This document shows, one piece after another, positions 47,194-59,033 of a stretch of 64,000 nt of DNA; the stretch's first letter is position 1; the number at the start of each line of letters is the position of its first letter. The position numbers and the translations under genes are program-made. The DNA is from Hsuehochloa calcarea (taxonomy: Eukaryota; Streptophyta; Magnoliopsida; Poales; Poaceae), in contig CM070601.1 of the NCBI GenBank assembly GCA_036346395.1, positions 13,389,763 through 13,453,762 of the forward strand, given 5' to 3'. The notes under the pieces were generated by a model. It was not told the DNA's origin. It worked only from the letters and a program-made list of their open reading frames with translations, and searched no databases.

Positions 47194-50100
47194 TCAATCC
47201 TTCTCCTCCGAGCCTTCTTTGAGGCTCATTTCCACAGCCCCGAAACTGGCCTCATCGATTGATGCCGCTGCTCCTGACGAGGTCTTTGAGTCGACTGTCG
47301 ACCCAACCTGTATCTCCTCGAACATCGCCATGACCTTCAGCATTGTCGGCCGCCTTGAAGGCCTGTCGTCCAAGCATGCACAAGCAATTTTCAGGTGCTC
47401 CAGGAGCTCAAGCTCTAGGGTCGCATCCTCCTTGAGTAGCTCAGGATCAAACACATCACTGATCTTAAGCTTGGTGTGCTGCTTGACCCACCCAACTAGA
47501 TTGTTGTCCTCGCCGAAGTCCAATGAATCCGTCGGCTGCTTCCCTGTGATCAGCTCAAGCAAAACCACACCATAGCTGTACACATCTCCCTTGGTTGTGC
47601 ACCGGAAGCTCTGGTAGTACTCTGGCGGCACATAGCCCGGCGTGCCCGCAAGGGTGGACACACTCAGGTGTGTGTCCATCACGCTCATCATCCTCGCCAT
47701 TCCAAAGTCGGATACCCTGGCCTCCAAATGCTCATCAATAAGCACATTGCTGGACTTCATGTCCCTGTGAATGATGTGTGGGGTGCAACTGTGGTGGAGG
47801 AATGCCAGGCCCCTCGCTGCACCCACAGAAATCTTCCGTCGTGCTGCCCAATTCAGCTTAATCCCAAGCTTCTTCCGGTCGTGTAGCACGTCCTCCAAAC
47901 TACCAAATTTCATGTAGTCGTACACCAAGAGCCGTTCCTCGCTAACCCTGCAATAACCCAGCAGTGGAACAAGGTTCCGATGCTTGATTCTACCGATCGT
48001 CTCCATCTCTGCCGTGAACTCCTTGTCACCCTGTCCGCTCACGTGTATCAATTTCTTGACAGCAACAACCCTTCCATCCTTCAGCTGCGCCTTGTAAACA
48101 TCCCCGAATCCGCCGGATCCAATCAGACTGCCATTGTGGAAGCCGTTGGTGGCCTCAACAAGGTCGGCCAGAGTGAGCTTCTGCAGCAGCTTCTCAAATG
48201 TAGCCAGGTTGATGTTAAGTGTGTTCATGCCAGAGAGCTTCCAATTGGAATTGACGGTCCCGGAATGTGATTGGCTATCAATATAGATGTCACGGGAGTT
48301 GCTCGCTTCCTCGTTATTCTGCCGCTCCCTGTTCTTGAACACAATAATGGCAACCCCCACTATGCAGAACAGCAAGAACAGCAGACCCATAGCAACAGTG
48401 CGCCCAAGGGATGCCTGTCTCCGGTTGGAATGGCGGTCATCAGTGGCGCTTGGCCCAGGGCTGTGCTCACAATGTGGGAGAGGGAAGCCGCACAAGCCAG
48501 AGTTGTTCTCATACTGGCTCTTTGGGAATGTGGCAAGGGATCCCAGCTCCGGTATTGATCCATTCAGCCTATTGTATGACAAATTAATCTCCGACAATGA
48601 CAGCATCGAGAATGAACTGGGTATTGAGCCTTCCAGCTGGTTGTGTGACAGGTCAAGCACAGCAAGCTTCTTGGCACCTCCAAGCTCGGTTGGGATAAAA
48701 CCAGAAAGCAAATTGTGCCCAAGATTCATGATCATGAGATAGAACATGTTCCCGAGCTCCTTGGGGATCTCAGAATCAAGCTGATTGAAGGACAGGTCCA
48801 GGAATATCATGGAGCCATTGTTGTTGAAATTGTACTGCGTGCTCCCCATGTATGTCCGCGTGAAGTTGCACAGCTTCTTGCTAGGCATCCGGTTTAGGTC
48901 ATCAGAACGGATGCTGCTGAACTCAAGCAGACTCCCCGTGCCACGGCACTCGCTGCTCAGCTCGTCATTGCGCAAGTATGCATATGGCCGCCCAGTGATA
49001 AGGCCCACAGCCATCTTCCCAGACTGCTTTGCCAGTTCCGGTGGTATTGATCCATTAAGCTGGTTGTTGTTCAGGTCCAGCCAAACTAAGCTCTTACAGT
49101 CTCCTAGCTCTGGTGGTATCGGGCCTGAGAAGGAATTGTTGCTCAGCTTCAAGATTGCAAGGTTGTCGAGCCGCCCAAGCCATGCCGGTATTGACCCGGA
49201 TAGTCGGTTGCTAGCAAGCAATATCCAGTTCAGATACTTGCAGTTCACCAATTCCGGTGGGATGCTGCCGGTGAGCCCATTGTAATCGAGAATGAGATTC
49301 TCAAGTTGGCGAGCGCCGGCCAGAGACGCCGGGATCTCACCCTCCAGTTCGTTCTGCCACAGGATGAGGTCCCGGAGACCAGGAAGGTCGCCGAGGGATG
49401 TGGGGATGGACCCATTGATGTAGTTGAGACTGAGGTCTAGAGACTGGAGGCTGGCGCAGTTGGAGATGGCCCGCGGGATGCCGCCGGTGAGGTAGTTGTT
49501 CTGCAGGTAGAGCACCTGGAGCTTGGAGCTAGTGTCCGGGCACAGTGACGCCGGTATAGCGCCGGTGAGCGCATTGGAACTCAGATCGAGCGTCTCGAGT
49601 TCGGCAAGCGCGCTCACGGAGTCCGGCAGGGAGCCATTGAAGTAGTTGAAAGCTAACGAAAGCGCCGTGAGCCGTGGCAGCCCAGCGAGTGCGTCGCCTG
49701 GGAGCTCACCGGAGAAGTTGTTGCTCGACAGGTTGAGGTAGGAGAGCGACGCGAGCCCCGCAATGTCCGGAGGGAACGCGCCCCCGAAGTGGTTGCCGGA
49801 GAGGTTGAGCGAGACCAGACCGCGGCAGCCGGAGAGGACCCCCGCCGGCACCTCGCCGGAGATTTCGTTTCCAGACAGGTCAAGAGACTCCATTCTGGAG
49901 CAGTTGGCGAACGCCGGGAGTGACCCAGAGATCTTGTTCCTGGCGAGGTTCAGCCGGCGGACACCTCCCGCACCGAAGCGCACCATCCAACTGAGGTCTC
50001 CGTCGCCGGAGATCTTGTTGTACGACAAGTCAAGGGCATCCAAACCGGCGAAGCCACCACCTGCACCTCCCTTCACGCCACCACCGGTGACCGCGTCACC

Positions 50101-50541
50101 AGAAAGGTTCAAGTCCCTCAGCCCGCCGCACGCGGCGACGAGCGCGGCGACGTCCGAGACGGACCCGCGCAGCGCAGCATTCCCGGACAGGTCCAGCGAG
50201 CCCAGCCTCTCCCCGCACCCCCCACCCCCGGCGTCCGCGATTGAGCCGCTGACGTTGGCCCCCCGGAGGCTGACCACCTCCGCGCCGCCGAGCTGCAGCA
50301 GCGTGCCGGCGACTATGCGGAAGTCCACATTGAGCGGGACCCCCGCTAGGGACAGCGACGCGAGCCTCCCTTCCCTGCACGCTGCACCGGGGAACCTGCA
50401 CGCGCCGTCGCCGCGGCTCCACCCCCTGAGCGCGCCCCTGTTCAGCACCGCCGCCTTGAACTGCTCCAGCAGCTGCGCGTCGTCCGCCGCCGCCGCCGCC
50501 GACGCAAGCAGCAGCAGCACCGCCAGCCACATAGCACTCAT
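47194..50541 (-). CDS. BRI1-like brassinosteroid receptor kinase, copy B
   Basis: Single-exon gene of 1115 residues with the same architecture as copy A: signal peptide, cysteine-capped leucine-rich repeats, island domain, one membrane helix and a Ser/Thr kinase. The island keeps the glycine and proline of GRPYAYLRNDE seen in rice BRI1. The kinase has GSGGFGDVYKA, VAVKKL, HIIHRDMKSSN, DFG and GTPGYVPPEYY, all intact. It is over 90% identical to copy A by eye and nearer to rice BRI1 at most sites where the two differ, so B is the better candidate for the main receptor. The frame stays open 82 codons upstream to 50787, but I start at 50541: this Met precedes the hydrophobic leader (MSAMWLAVLLLLAS), matches copy A, and the upstream part is the GA-rich leader, which is interrupted in copy A. 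Confidence 0.94.
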   Translation of the reverse strand: MSAMWLAVLLLLASAAAAADDAQLLEQFKAAVLNRGALRGWSRGDGACRFPGAACREGRLASLSLAGVPLNVDFRIVAGTLLQLGGAEVVSLRGANVSGSIADAGGGGCGERLGSLDLSGNAALRGSVSDVAALVAACGGLRDLNLSGDAVTGGGVKGGAGGGFAGLDALDLSYNKISGDGDLSWMVRFGAGGVRRLNLARNKISGSLPAFANCSRMESLDLSGNEISGEVPAGVLSGCRGLVSLNLSGNHFGGAFPPDIAGLASLSYLNLSSNNFSGELPGDALAGLPRLTALSLAFNYFNGSLPDSVSALAELETLDLSSNALTGAIPASLCPDTSSKLQVLYLQNNYLTGGIPRAISNCASLQSLDLSLNYINGSIPTSLGDLPGLRDLILWQNELEGEIPASLAGARQLENLILDYNGLTGSIPPELVNCKYLNWILLASNRLSGSIPAWLGRLDNLAILKLSNNSFSGPIPPELGDCKSLVWLDLNNNQLNGSIPPELAKQSGKMAVGLITGRPYAYLRNDELSSECRGTGSLLEFSSIRSDDLNRMPSKKLCNFTRTYMGSTQYNFNNNGSMIFLDLSFNQLDSEIPKELGNMFYLMIMNLGHNLLSGFIPTELGGAKKLAVLDLSHNQLEGSIPSSFSMLSLSEINLSYNRLNGSIPELGSLATFPKSQYENNSGLCGFPLPHCEHSPGPSATDDRHSNRRQASLGRTVAMGLLFLLFCIVGVAIIVFKNRERQNNEEASNSRDIYIDSQSHSGTVNSNWKLSGMNTLNINLATFEKLLQKLTLADLVEATNGFHNGSLIGSGGFGDVYKAQLKDGRVVAVKKLIHVSGQGDKEFTAEMETIGRIKHRNLVPLLGYCRVSEERLLVYDYMKFGSLEDVLHDRKKLGIKLNWAARRKISVGAARGLAFLHHSCTPHIIHRDMKSSNVLIDEHLEARVSDFGMARMMSVMDTHLSVSTLAGTPGYVPPEYYQSFRCTTKGDVYSYGVVLLELITGKQPTDSLDFGEDNNLVGWVKQHTKLKISDVFDPELLKEDATLELELLEHLKIACACLDDRPSRRPTMLKVMAMFEEIQVGSTVDSKTSSGAAASIDEASFGAVEMSLKEGSEEKD

Positions 50542-50840
50542 AGCAACCGTGACCTCCACGCCGCCGCCCACTACTTCTCCGCCGTCACCATAGAAGAAGT
50601 CCAGCTCAAGCAGAGAGAGGGGGTTGGGTGGGGGATTGATTGGACTATTGGAGGGGGGAGAGAGAGAGAATGGCGAAGTGTTGCAGTGTCGGAATGGGCC
50701 AATGGGGTGTAACATGCCATGTGCCCGCATCCAATCGCAGTCCTCGCCTCGCGCGCATATGCCCGGGATTAGCGCCCGGTTTAGCACCGCTAATCCGCGC
50801 CTAATCGAGACAGATCCGACGGCTGGGGCGCCCGATCGGG
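50542..50840 (-). promoter_or_regulatory. 5' leader and proximal promoter of gene B
   Basis: CT-rich leader on the coding strand and sequence shared with 3561-3860, including GCCCGGGATTAGCG (50761-50774) and GGTTTAGCACCGCTAAT. The two copies diverge upstream of about 50840, so distal regulation probably differs. Confidence 0.55.
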
Positions 50841-52372
50841 TCCAGTCGAGGGGTTGGTCCCTAATTAATCTGGGCGTGAAAATGACGGATTTGGGCTCGT
50901 GGGATTAGGTTAAACGCGGGGCAGTTTGGGGATTGGAGGTCGCGGTCCAAGCGTGCGGAATCTGGCGGACGTGGCCGGACGGCGCGTGCGGTAGAGGATG
51001 CGGTCACGTGCCCGAAATGCCCCGTAGGCGTATCTTAAAGCCAAAAAAAAAAGGCTGGGCAATTAGAAATAGGAAAAATGCTATTGGACGGCATTTTACG
51101 TCCCATGGTCCATTGACTCGAGCATCATATGCTTGTTTGTAATTATAATTATAATTATAATTATAATTATAATTATCCATTGATTTTACACAGTACGCTT
51201 CACTCCAAATGATTACGTGGAAAAGGGTCAGGTCAGGGGTGGTGCCTGATCGATGGAATGGTGCTTGTTGGTGACTGCCGACTGGTGAGGGGCGCTTTTA
51301 GCCATTCGCGACTGCACGTGTTGTCCAAATCGGTCACCTTTCCTTGGCTCCATGCAGTGACAGTGTACCACGCGCTCCTGGGCGGCATGCCGCGCAGTGT
51401 GCAACGCCAGGCAGGCCCTTCTCCACCGTCCGATGGGGCCTATTGAGGGCGTCAGATTCCAGCGAGTTTTTTTGTGGAGGGGAGATCCTCTCAAGTGGTA
51501 TAATGCCATGGCTTGTTTGTGGCAGATTAATTATAATGGCGACGCATCTGAAAATTTATAATCTAGCTTCTTAATTTTAGCTTTCTATGCACGAAGTTCA
51601 TTCAGAAACACGAGTCTGAATTTTGGTATGCCGTGCCACATGCTTCAGTATGTCCTTGTTCCCTCCCACTTTAAATGACAAATACGCCGGTCAAAACTCG
51701 CTAAAAAACAGTTAGAATGGAAGTACGGCGTCACGCCCTGGATCGAGTGGGTCAATGTACTAATGTTGGATAGGATGCTGCACTACACAGAAATTAGGAG
51801 TAATTTTCACTGTTCAATTAAAAACCAAGAACGAGATCAATCATTGTTTCCCACCACATAAAAATTGCCACCGTGCATCTCAACTATTTCTACAGTGTTT
51901 TGATGTAATACTTCGCATAACTTCTGTTGCAAGGCACTGGCTGGTTCTGTACGTGCATACATTTACATGTGTATTGTATACACATACGTGAAAGATGAGA
52001 TATGGCTTTGTTTCAAACACAGGAATTCCTCGGAGTTCGTACAAGCATTACATTGTCTGCAATATTATCTTTGTGAAATTTCTGTGTTCCAACGTAGACC
52101 CTTTTGATTTGTGATTTAAGACAATAACAACTAATTGCGGATGGCTAAAGATAATCCAAAGAAACGAAGACATGAAAAGTTTAGGTCAAAAGGTTAAGGT
52201 TCGAGAGGGCTTTAAGCACAAGTGAACGTTGGATCGTGGTCGATGATGACGAGATAACTCACGGTCGCAAAGCCCAACGCACCCGTGCGGCTCACATTAG
52301 TGCCATGAGAGCGCACCCACGAACGACGTGGACCCGCCGTGCGCTAACGAGACCATACCCGTCAGACCCTCT
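50841..52372. other. Intergenic with an (AATTAT)n microsatellite
   Basis: Upstream of gene B. About six AATTAT units at 51139-51176. No gene or transposon boundary recognised elsewhere. Confidence 0.5.
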
Positions 52373-54111
52373 TGTTAGACCGAAAAGGCGATTAGAGGGG
52401 GGTGAATAGGAGCACACTCACTTTTTCACAAATAATAGATTCAACATAAATTTCACTCCAGTAGCTATGGAAGCTATGAAGATCAATATACCAGTACAGC
52501 GGAAGACTAGTATTGAATCCAACCTAACCCCCGAAGCAAAACAACCAAAGATCAACACAAGATGAAACCAATCTCAGTGCAGGGCGGTCAGGCCACTGGA
52601 TCAATGGCGGTCGGACCGATTCCCTGCCGGTCTGACCGGTGACCCTAGACGATCGGCCAAATCGACTGAAAAACGAGCAAAAGCCCCGATGATGAAGTTG
52701 CAAATAGATGAAACTTTTGATCTACAACTCCAAACTTGATGAAACTTGGAACACACATTCTCTATGATATCAGGAACCTATTCCAATCGAAGATTGTGAT
52801 AATTCTTGGAAGAATAGGGATCCTTTTCCGTTTGATTGAAGAAGGTTCAAAACCGGGTCAAAACGAAAACTTGATCCAAAATCTTGTTCGTGGGTGATTG
52901 ATGATCAAGATGATCCTAGGTATGTTCCCACATGTCACAGCAAGCTATATCACGTGGAGAATTCAATCAAAAATTCGTGGATCAAAGAAAGACTCAAAAT
53001 CATCAAATATAGAGAAAGAACGCAATGAGAATAAACATTGATCAAACTTTCCTTTGATTGATTTGATATAATATGGGCTTACAGCCTCTCCATCAATGGA
53101 GGAAAATGCTCAATCCAAGAGCATAAAAATCACATCAAATTATCAAGAATTCTAGCCTCCACAAAAGTTATCCCTAAGAAAAATTAGGGTTTTCAAAATA
53201 GCAAAAGAGACAAAACGAAGGTGCAGCCACCTCCCTCCCCTATTTATAGTGGAGGCTTAGACCTTCTAGAAGTTTGACTCAATTGGGCTCCCGTTAAGAC
53301 CCAAAACAAACGGGACACATACGCACGCATTTTAATATGTCGTCTTTAACACCCCTTGACCTAATTAGCTACACCTTGCGCCATCTTGCGCCTCGGATTA
53401 GCCAATAGGTCACCCTTGTCCATCTTGCACCATGCTTGAGTACATTGACCTCACCCGGCATCGTCGATCGTTCTGGACCCCAGCTCTCCAAACCTAGTCC
53501 CGATCATCCTCGTCGTTGACCGTCGTTGACCACCAAGCAACCTGCACAACAATAGACAAGTAAACCGAATTTGGGAACAAGTTTTTCACAACTTGACCCA
53601 TGTTAGTCAAAACATGCATCATGCAACATATGTGTCCTGAACCTCATGACTTTAACCTAACAACCGAATATCGCCGCCACGACGGCGGCGATCCAGTGAA
53701 AACGGTCGACCGCCCCGGTAGGTCGGATCACCACTCGACCTGGCCGGTCGACCGCCACCTATTGGCGGTCGGTGCCCGATGAACTTAGCCGAATTTCCTC
53801 TCTGGAAAACCGAAACCTACTGGAATTTTCAAACCAATAGAACTTTTGACTGTAGACTCCAAAAATTATGGGACCAAGTGCAATAGAATCTCCTCTCTTG
53901 CCTACACCCTCTATTTTTGGCCCAGCTCAAACCACACTTTTTGAAGTTGGCCGGTCCGACCGCCGCTATGGCCGGTCGGACCGATCTTGGACCGGTCTAG
54001 GCCTGACATTACTGTAACTATGCTGAAAATACATGAAACAGCAAACCGTTAACGCCATTGCCAATTGTCACATCATCCTAAGATCTGGAGCATATCCCTA
54101 TGATATCCACA
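52373..54111 (+). mobile_element. Long non-coding LTR-like repeat, copy 1
   Basis: Begins TGTTAGACCGAAAAGGCGAT and ends TGATATCCACA. It shares order and wording with the copies at 56612 and 62188: GGGGGGTGAATAGG at the start, a CTCGTGGGTGATTGATG segment, CTTGACCCATGTTAGTCAAA, ATGCATCATGCAACAT, and a block rich in GGTCGGACCG words. No open frame of note. Flanking bases (CCTCT, GAATC) are not duplicated. Unclassified LTR or LARD-like element. Confidence 0.65.
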
Positions 54112-54244
54112 GAATCACTTCATGCTACATGTACATGGAGCTTGTAGTTGGGATAATTTGATAGATTTTTTATACCTCAGGCAGCATTGCATCCACAAGC
54201 GGGTGCATCCCGTTCATGCCCAATGTACCTCCGCATCGAGAAAG

Positions 54245-54606
54245 GTACAGGCCTGAAATGGCCACCAACCTCGAGTTCACCGATCAAGCCTCTCCATTCA
54301 CGGACCAGCCCTTTCTCGATCCACTCCTCGACTGGAACCTCTCATCGCTCACGGTGAAGAACTGCGTTGAACACCAGCTGCTCACCGCCGTTGTCCATCG
54401 TTCTGGTCACCATCCTCCCCCCTAAGCTGTGCATCCCTTGCATTAGCGGCGAGCAAGGAAGTGAGTCTCGTGCTTGCTTGTGGGACTGAGCGAATGAGGG
54501 AGGGGGCGAACCGTGTGGAAGACGACGACGCGGACGCCGCGGGCAGCGAGGGCTGCGGCGCAAGCGAGGCCGGAGGTGCTGCCACCGATGACGGCGACGG
54601 AGGGGT
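54245..54606 (-). pseudogene. FAD-dependent (renalase-like) oxidoreductase fragment
   Basis: Minus-strand translation gives PSVAVIGGSTSGLACAAALA, ARGVRVVVF, then in another frame LGGRM-TRT, GGEQLVF, then after another shift QFFTVSDERFQ, EWIEKGLVREWRGLIGELEV. This is the N-terminal part of plant renalase-like FAD oxidoreductases: the Rossmann motif followed by the LGGRM motif. The dinucleotide loop is damaged (GGSTSG for GGGISG), several frameshifts are present and the C-terminal half is missing, so it is dead. Confidence 0.7.
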
Positions 54607-54743
54607 CGAGGCACTAGGTGGAGAAGAATCCGCCGCAAGCTTGAACGGGCCACATCAAAACCTGAGAGTAATCTCTCGAACTCAACCAAATAACCAAACG
54701 AACATGGATCATTAGTGCTAGCAAGAGTACAGGGAGATAGGCG

Positions 54744-55394
54744 TCACTCACCGAAGCGGTGAGGGCGTCGTTGGTCCCGACGATGAGATCCGACACCTTC
54801 TCCAAGATAGTGGTTCGCAGGGACCGCGCCCTCCTCGGCAGCTTTGGTTCGGCCGCCTTCGTGGATTTCCTCATGCGCCCTCCTCTCAGCGTCCTTGTTC
54901 GACTCAATCTTCCTCCTTCGAACTCTGCCTCGCCCACCAGATGGATCTGGCTTTGCGATGAACTCCTCCATGGTCATCTTCTTATCGAAGGAGCCAGCCG
55001 GGGAGAGACCGTTGGGCGGCGGCGGCTGGGAGGAGCGCGCGTCGGGTGGGTTGGAGAGGCCACGGCCCCTCCTGGCGGGTGACACGGATCTGGTGTGCGA
55101 TGAGCTCGTCCATGGTCATCTTCTTGCCAAAGGAGTCGGCCAGGGAGAGACACTTGGGCAGCGGCAGTTGGGGGAGCGCGCGTCGGGCGGGTTGGAGAGG
55201 TAGACGAAGGAGCCTTTGGAGAGGTTCGGGGCGAACAGGCGGCGTGGTCGGAGAAGCGGCCATGGCCAGGCGGTGGCGGTGGTGGCGAGGCGGGAAGAGA
55301 GCATGGGAAGAGGGAGGTAGGGAAGAGGAAGGTGCAGGAGCCGAAGGGGGGTAGGGAAGGGGAAAGAAAGCAGAGTGGGTGAGGTGGTTGCCAT
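54744..55394 (-). pseudogene. Uncharacterised coding relic with an internal duplication
   Basis: The minus-strand frame opens with a serine/proline-rich leader (MATTSPTLLSFPFPTPLRLL) that could be a plastid transit peptide. Two tandem copies of a segment follow, each containing LSNPPDARS and then F-KKMTM-E-IA (about 55080-55205 and 54950-55065), partly in different frames. A donor-like GTGAGTGACG follows near 54745. It lies directly upstream of the FAD-oxidoreductase fragment on the same strand and may have been its 5' exons. I do not recognise the protein. Confidence 0.4.
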
Positions 55395-56611
55395 ATTTTC
55401 GTTCGAGGCCGGGAGGTGGGGGTGGGACTTTTTTTAACGAGGTTGTGAGGCGTGGCCGCGTGAGTGGGATAATACCCCTACAGAGGTAAATTCTGAATTA
55501 TAACAGTTAAACAAGTAAACTTTCAATGATATACAAGGAATTCGACTAGATTTGACGTATAAGGAATTAATCCTGCAAAAACGGAGTGAAACAGCCAAGC
55601 CAGGATAGTACGATCAGCGTGGCCGTCCGTGGCACGTTGGCGATTCAGTTGCTCACCAAGCCGAGAGGGCTGGGCTGGGCTGGGCATCACCAAAAGTATT
55701 CTTGTACGAATGAGACTATGCGCACCAAAATGATTGTGTTCGTGTGGGGCTCCACACGTGAGAGTGGGCTCGGGAAGTGGGGCCTTCACCAATTACAGGC
55801 GGCCGGTCTGTGGCCGTGGGCGGCTTTGAATGGGGAAGCAGCCCAACCGCCGTTACATTCATTAACCCGTCCGTCGTGGCAGAGCACGGCACGTGTTTTC
55901 ACCATTAAATCGCGGGAAGCAAGCTCAGCCGCAGCCAGCGCCTCTCGCCGTCGTCCTCGTGGCTCGTGTCTCGTTTCTGATCGTGTGCATCATCATTACT
56001 CGATCCAAGTCCCAGCATCTCGCAAATGTGACGTACCGGACATCCACCAGCAACGACAAGTATCCGCCAACGACTAGGTCGACTCGATCACGGGTTCGTG
56101 GAGCTAACTGTCTTCGAGTACAGTTTAACGCAATGCAAAAAAAAAAAAAAAAACTCTCCGGGAGCTTTCATCTTTAGCCAAGCTTATCAAAGATGTACGG
56201 TATTGAGATCTTGAATCGGATAGAATTGTATTCTAGGATTAAATTATCTAAGATCTTGTCTGATTCTAACAAACAATATATTTTTCTCAGTTGATTGCGA
56301 TTTTAGCGTTTATTTAGATATTTGGCACCTAATTATATTTAGCCTACGTAATCCTTGTTATATAATAATTAACACAAGTTGGCTATATATTGCATATTTT
56401 GTGCTTTAAATTATAGTTTAAAAGCTTTTATTTACAAAAACTATAGTAAAAACGAAATATTACTAGATGTTTATACAAATTATTACATATGAATGAATAC
56501 ACGGTGAAACTTTACAATAAAAGGGGAGTAATTTTTAATAATTAATTACTATAATTTGTAGAATCGGGTAGAATCGTATATAATTTTTGTTTGTTATCCT
56601 TTTTTTTCTAG
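55395..56611. other. Intergenic with an A17-18 tract
   Basis: Gene-like GC content to about 56110, then an A homopolymer (56136-56153) and AT-rich sequence. No gene recognised. Confidence 0.4.
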
Positions 56612-59033
56612 TGTTGGACCAAAGAGGCGGCTAGAAGAGGGGCTAAATAGGCGTCACACAAAAACAACCTCTACAAAATCTTTTGCCTTAAGATGTTCAA
56701 GGTTCTTTCACTCCAATAGCTATGTGGAGCTATGAAGATCAGATATAAGCACTCAAATAAGGACCGGGCAACAAAAGGATCAAAACTCTCTGAAATCCCC
56801 ACTGGCCGGTCAAACCGGTGAACTGTGCAGTCAGACCGAATGAACAGTAAAATTAGTACAGAAACTAAATTTCAACAGGATTTCAAACTCGCAAATTGAT
56901 CCAACTGCTGATCCACAACTCCAAACTTCATGAAACTTGAAACACACCTTATCTAGGATGTCAGGAACCTATTCCAATCAATGATCTGATCGTGAAGATC
57001 ATTACCAAAGTTTCGATCTTTTTCAAATTGAGTGAAGGTTGCTCTAAAACCGGACCAAATACGAAAACGGTGATCGAGGGGATTTCGTGGGAGAAATCAA
57101 TCCAAGATAGCTAAGGATGGTCTCCCATACGTCCTAGCACCCTCAATCATAGAAAGAATCAAGCTAAAATCCTTCAAGAGCAAAACCCCTCAAATCACCA
57201 TTTCTTTCATCAAAACAGGGCAAAATCAAACTTTGATCCAAAAGCTTGCTCGTGGGTGAATGATGGTCAAGATAGCCTTAGATCATATCCCACACGTCCC
57301 GGCAAGTAAGATCATAGCAAGATCGCAAATAAAAACCTAAGAAACAACAAAAATCTCAAATGCATCAAAGAGAGATCAAGAATAAGATAGAACTCATGTT
57401 GGAGCAAATCTTGCATGGATTAATTAGAGAGAATGGAGGGCAAAAGCTTAACACTTGAGCACTTAATCAATCCATCTCTCATTAACCCTAGCCTCTCCAC
57501 TTTCCTCTTTTATCCCTAAATCACAAATTAGGGTTTTAAGCTACAAGGGTTGAGGTGCACAACCATCACCCTTATCATTTATAGCGAAGGCTAGCTCTAG
57601 AGAAACATCCTAAACGGGCACCCGTTAAGTCCACACACAAACGGGTTTCACTCATACACGCTTCTCAAAGCATCATCTTCATCCTCTCTTGACCTAAATC
57701 GCCTCTCCTTGCACCGCGGTTTCTCAAAGGCCAAAAAGGTGTTTTTGCACACCACCACTTACCACTTTTCCGGTATAGGGCAATTTCTTAAAATGCCCCT
57801 CTACCGACCTTTGTCAATTCCTTCGCCTCGAAGCATCTCCCATACTCTGTCATCATCCATGTGGCCCTAATGACTTCCCACCAAGCATCTCATGCGTTCG
57901 GATCCAACCGAACCGTCCTCACTTGCAACTATGACTAAGTCACTTGGCGCACCACATGTCTCACCATGATTGCACCCAGCTTCCTTGACTGTTCAGGACC
58001 TCAGCTCCTCCCTAAGCCTAGTTTGGACTCAACTCCTTCCTGAGCCTAGTCCCAATCCAACTTGCTGCTGCCCCATCATGTTCATTACCGATAGCTCCTG
58101 CCCCCGCTCCAGTTCCTTATCTTCTCGGCTTGTAACCACCCGGATAGCCTCAGTCATCTTCCAGCACCACCCCGATCGTTCTGGACCTCGATTCTCCTAA
58201 ACTAGTCCTGATCTAGTTCGCCTCACCATGACCTAGCTCTGGTGTCCTAAAACATTACAAACAAGCAAACCATTACATAGCACCGCACGAGACACATAAT
58301 CATTAATTCACATAATTGATGAGGCATGAGCATATACCTTCATAAAGGCCTTTGCTCAAACTTCGCCTTCTAGGGTTCTTCTCCATCTTATGCTTTGCTT
58401 GAGTTCAACCATCTTACCTGGCATTCATGACAGTTCTAAACCTTAGTTCTCCTAACCAAGTACCGATCCTCCTCGCCATTGACCATAGTTGACTCCAAGC
58501 CACCTACACAATAATAGACCAAACAACCAATTTCGGGTACAAATTCTTCACAACTTGACACATGTTAGCAAAAATATGCATCATGCGACATCTATGCAAC
58601 GAAACTTTTGAATATAACCTAACCTACAAAGTTCACCACCGTATCAGCGCATGAACACTACCTAGTCGGTCAGACCGCCGCCCATGGCCAGTCACACCAC
58701 CACCCATTGGCCGGTCAGACCACCACTTAGTCCTCGCATGGACCTAGCCAAAATTCTGCCCAAAACCCTCTCTGGAAAAACTTGACCATACCGGTCAGTC
58801 CGCAGGGCTGATCAGACCGCTGACATTACAACCTACAAGTAGGTCTGACGGCCACCCATGGCCGGTCAAACCGTTGGCATTGGCCGGCCAGACCGCCACC
58901 AAAGACGGTCAGACCGCCTATGCCTAACATGCAGCAAGACTTCGCTGAAAATAAGTGTTTCTCCAAACACCTCGACGCTATTGCCAATTGTTCAATATAC
59001 TAATATTATGATTATATCCACATGATCTCCACA
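56612..59033 (+). mobile_element. Long non-coding LTR-like repeat, copy 2
   Basis: About 2.4 kb. Begins TGTTGGACCAAAGAGGCGGC and ends TGATCTCCACA. Flanking TCTAG and GCTAG match at 4 of 5 bases, compatible with an aged target duplication. Contains the family landmarks listed for copy 1 and repeated GGCCGGTCAGACCG words near both ends. One internal part is duplicated (CTCGTGGG...GATGGTCAAGATAG at 57242, a diverged version at 57085). Confidence 0.7.

Noticed and set aside
50542..50787. 82-codon N-terminal extension of BRI1-like gene B
   Set aside because: It reads through the GA-rich 5' leader, is not continuous in copy A, and would bury the signal peptide. The Met at 50541 fits the family.
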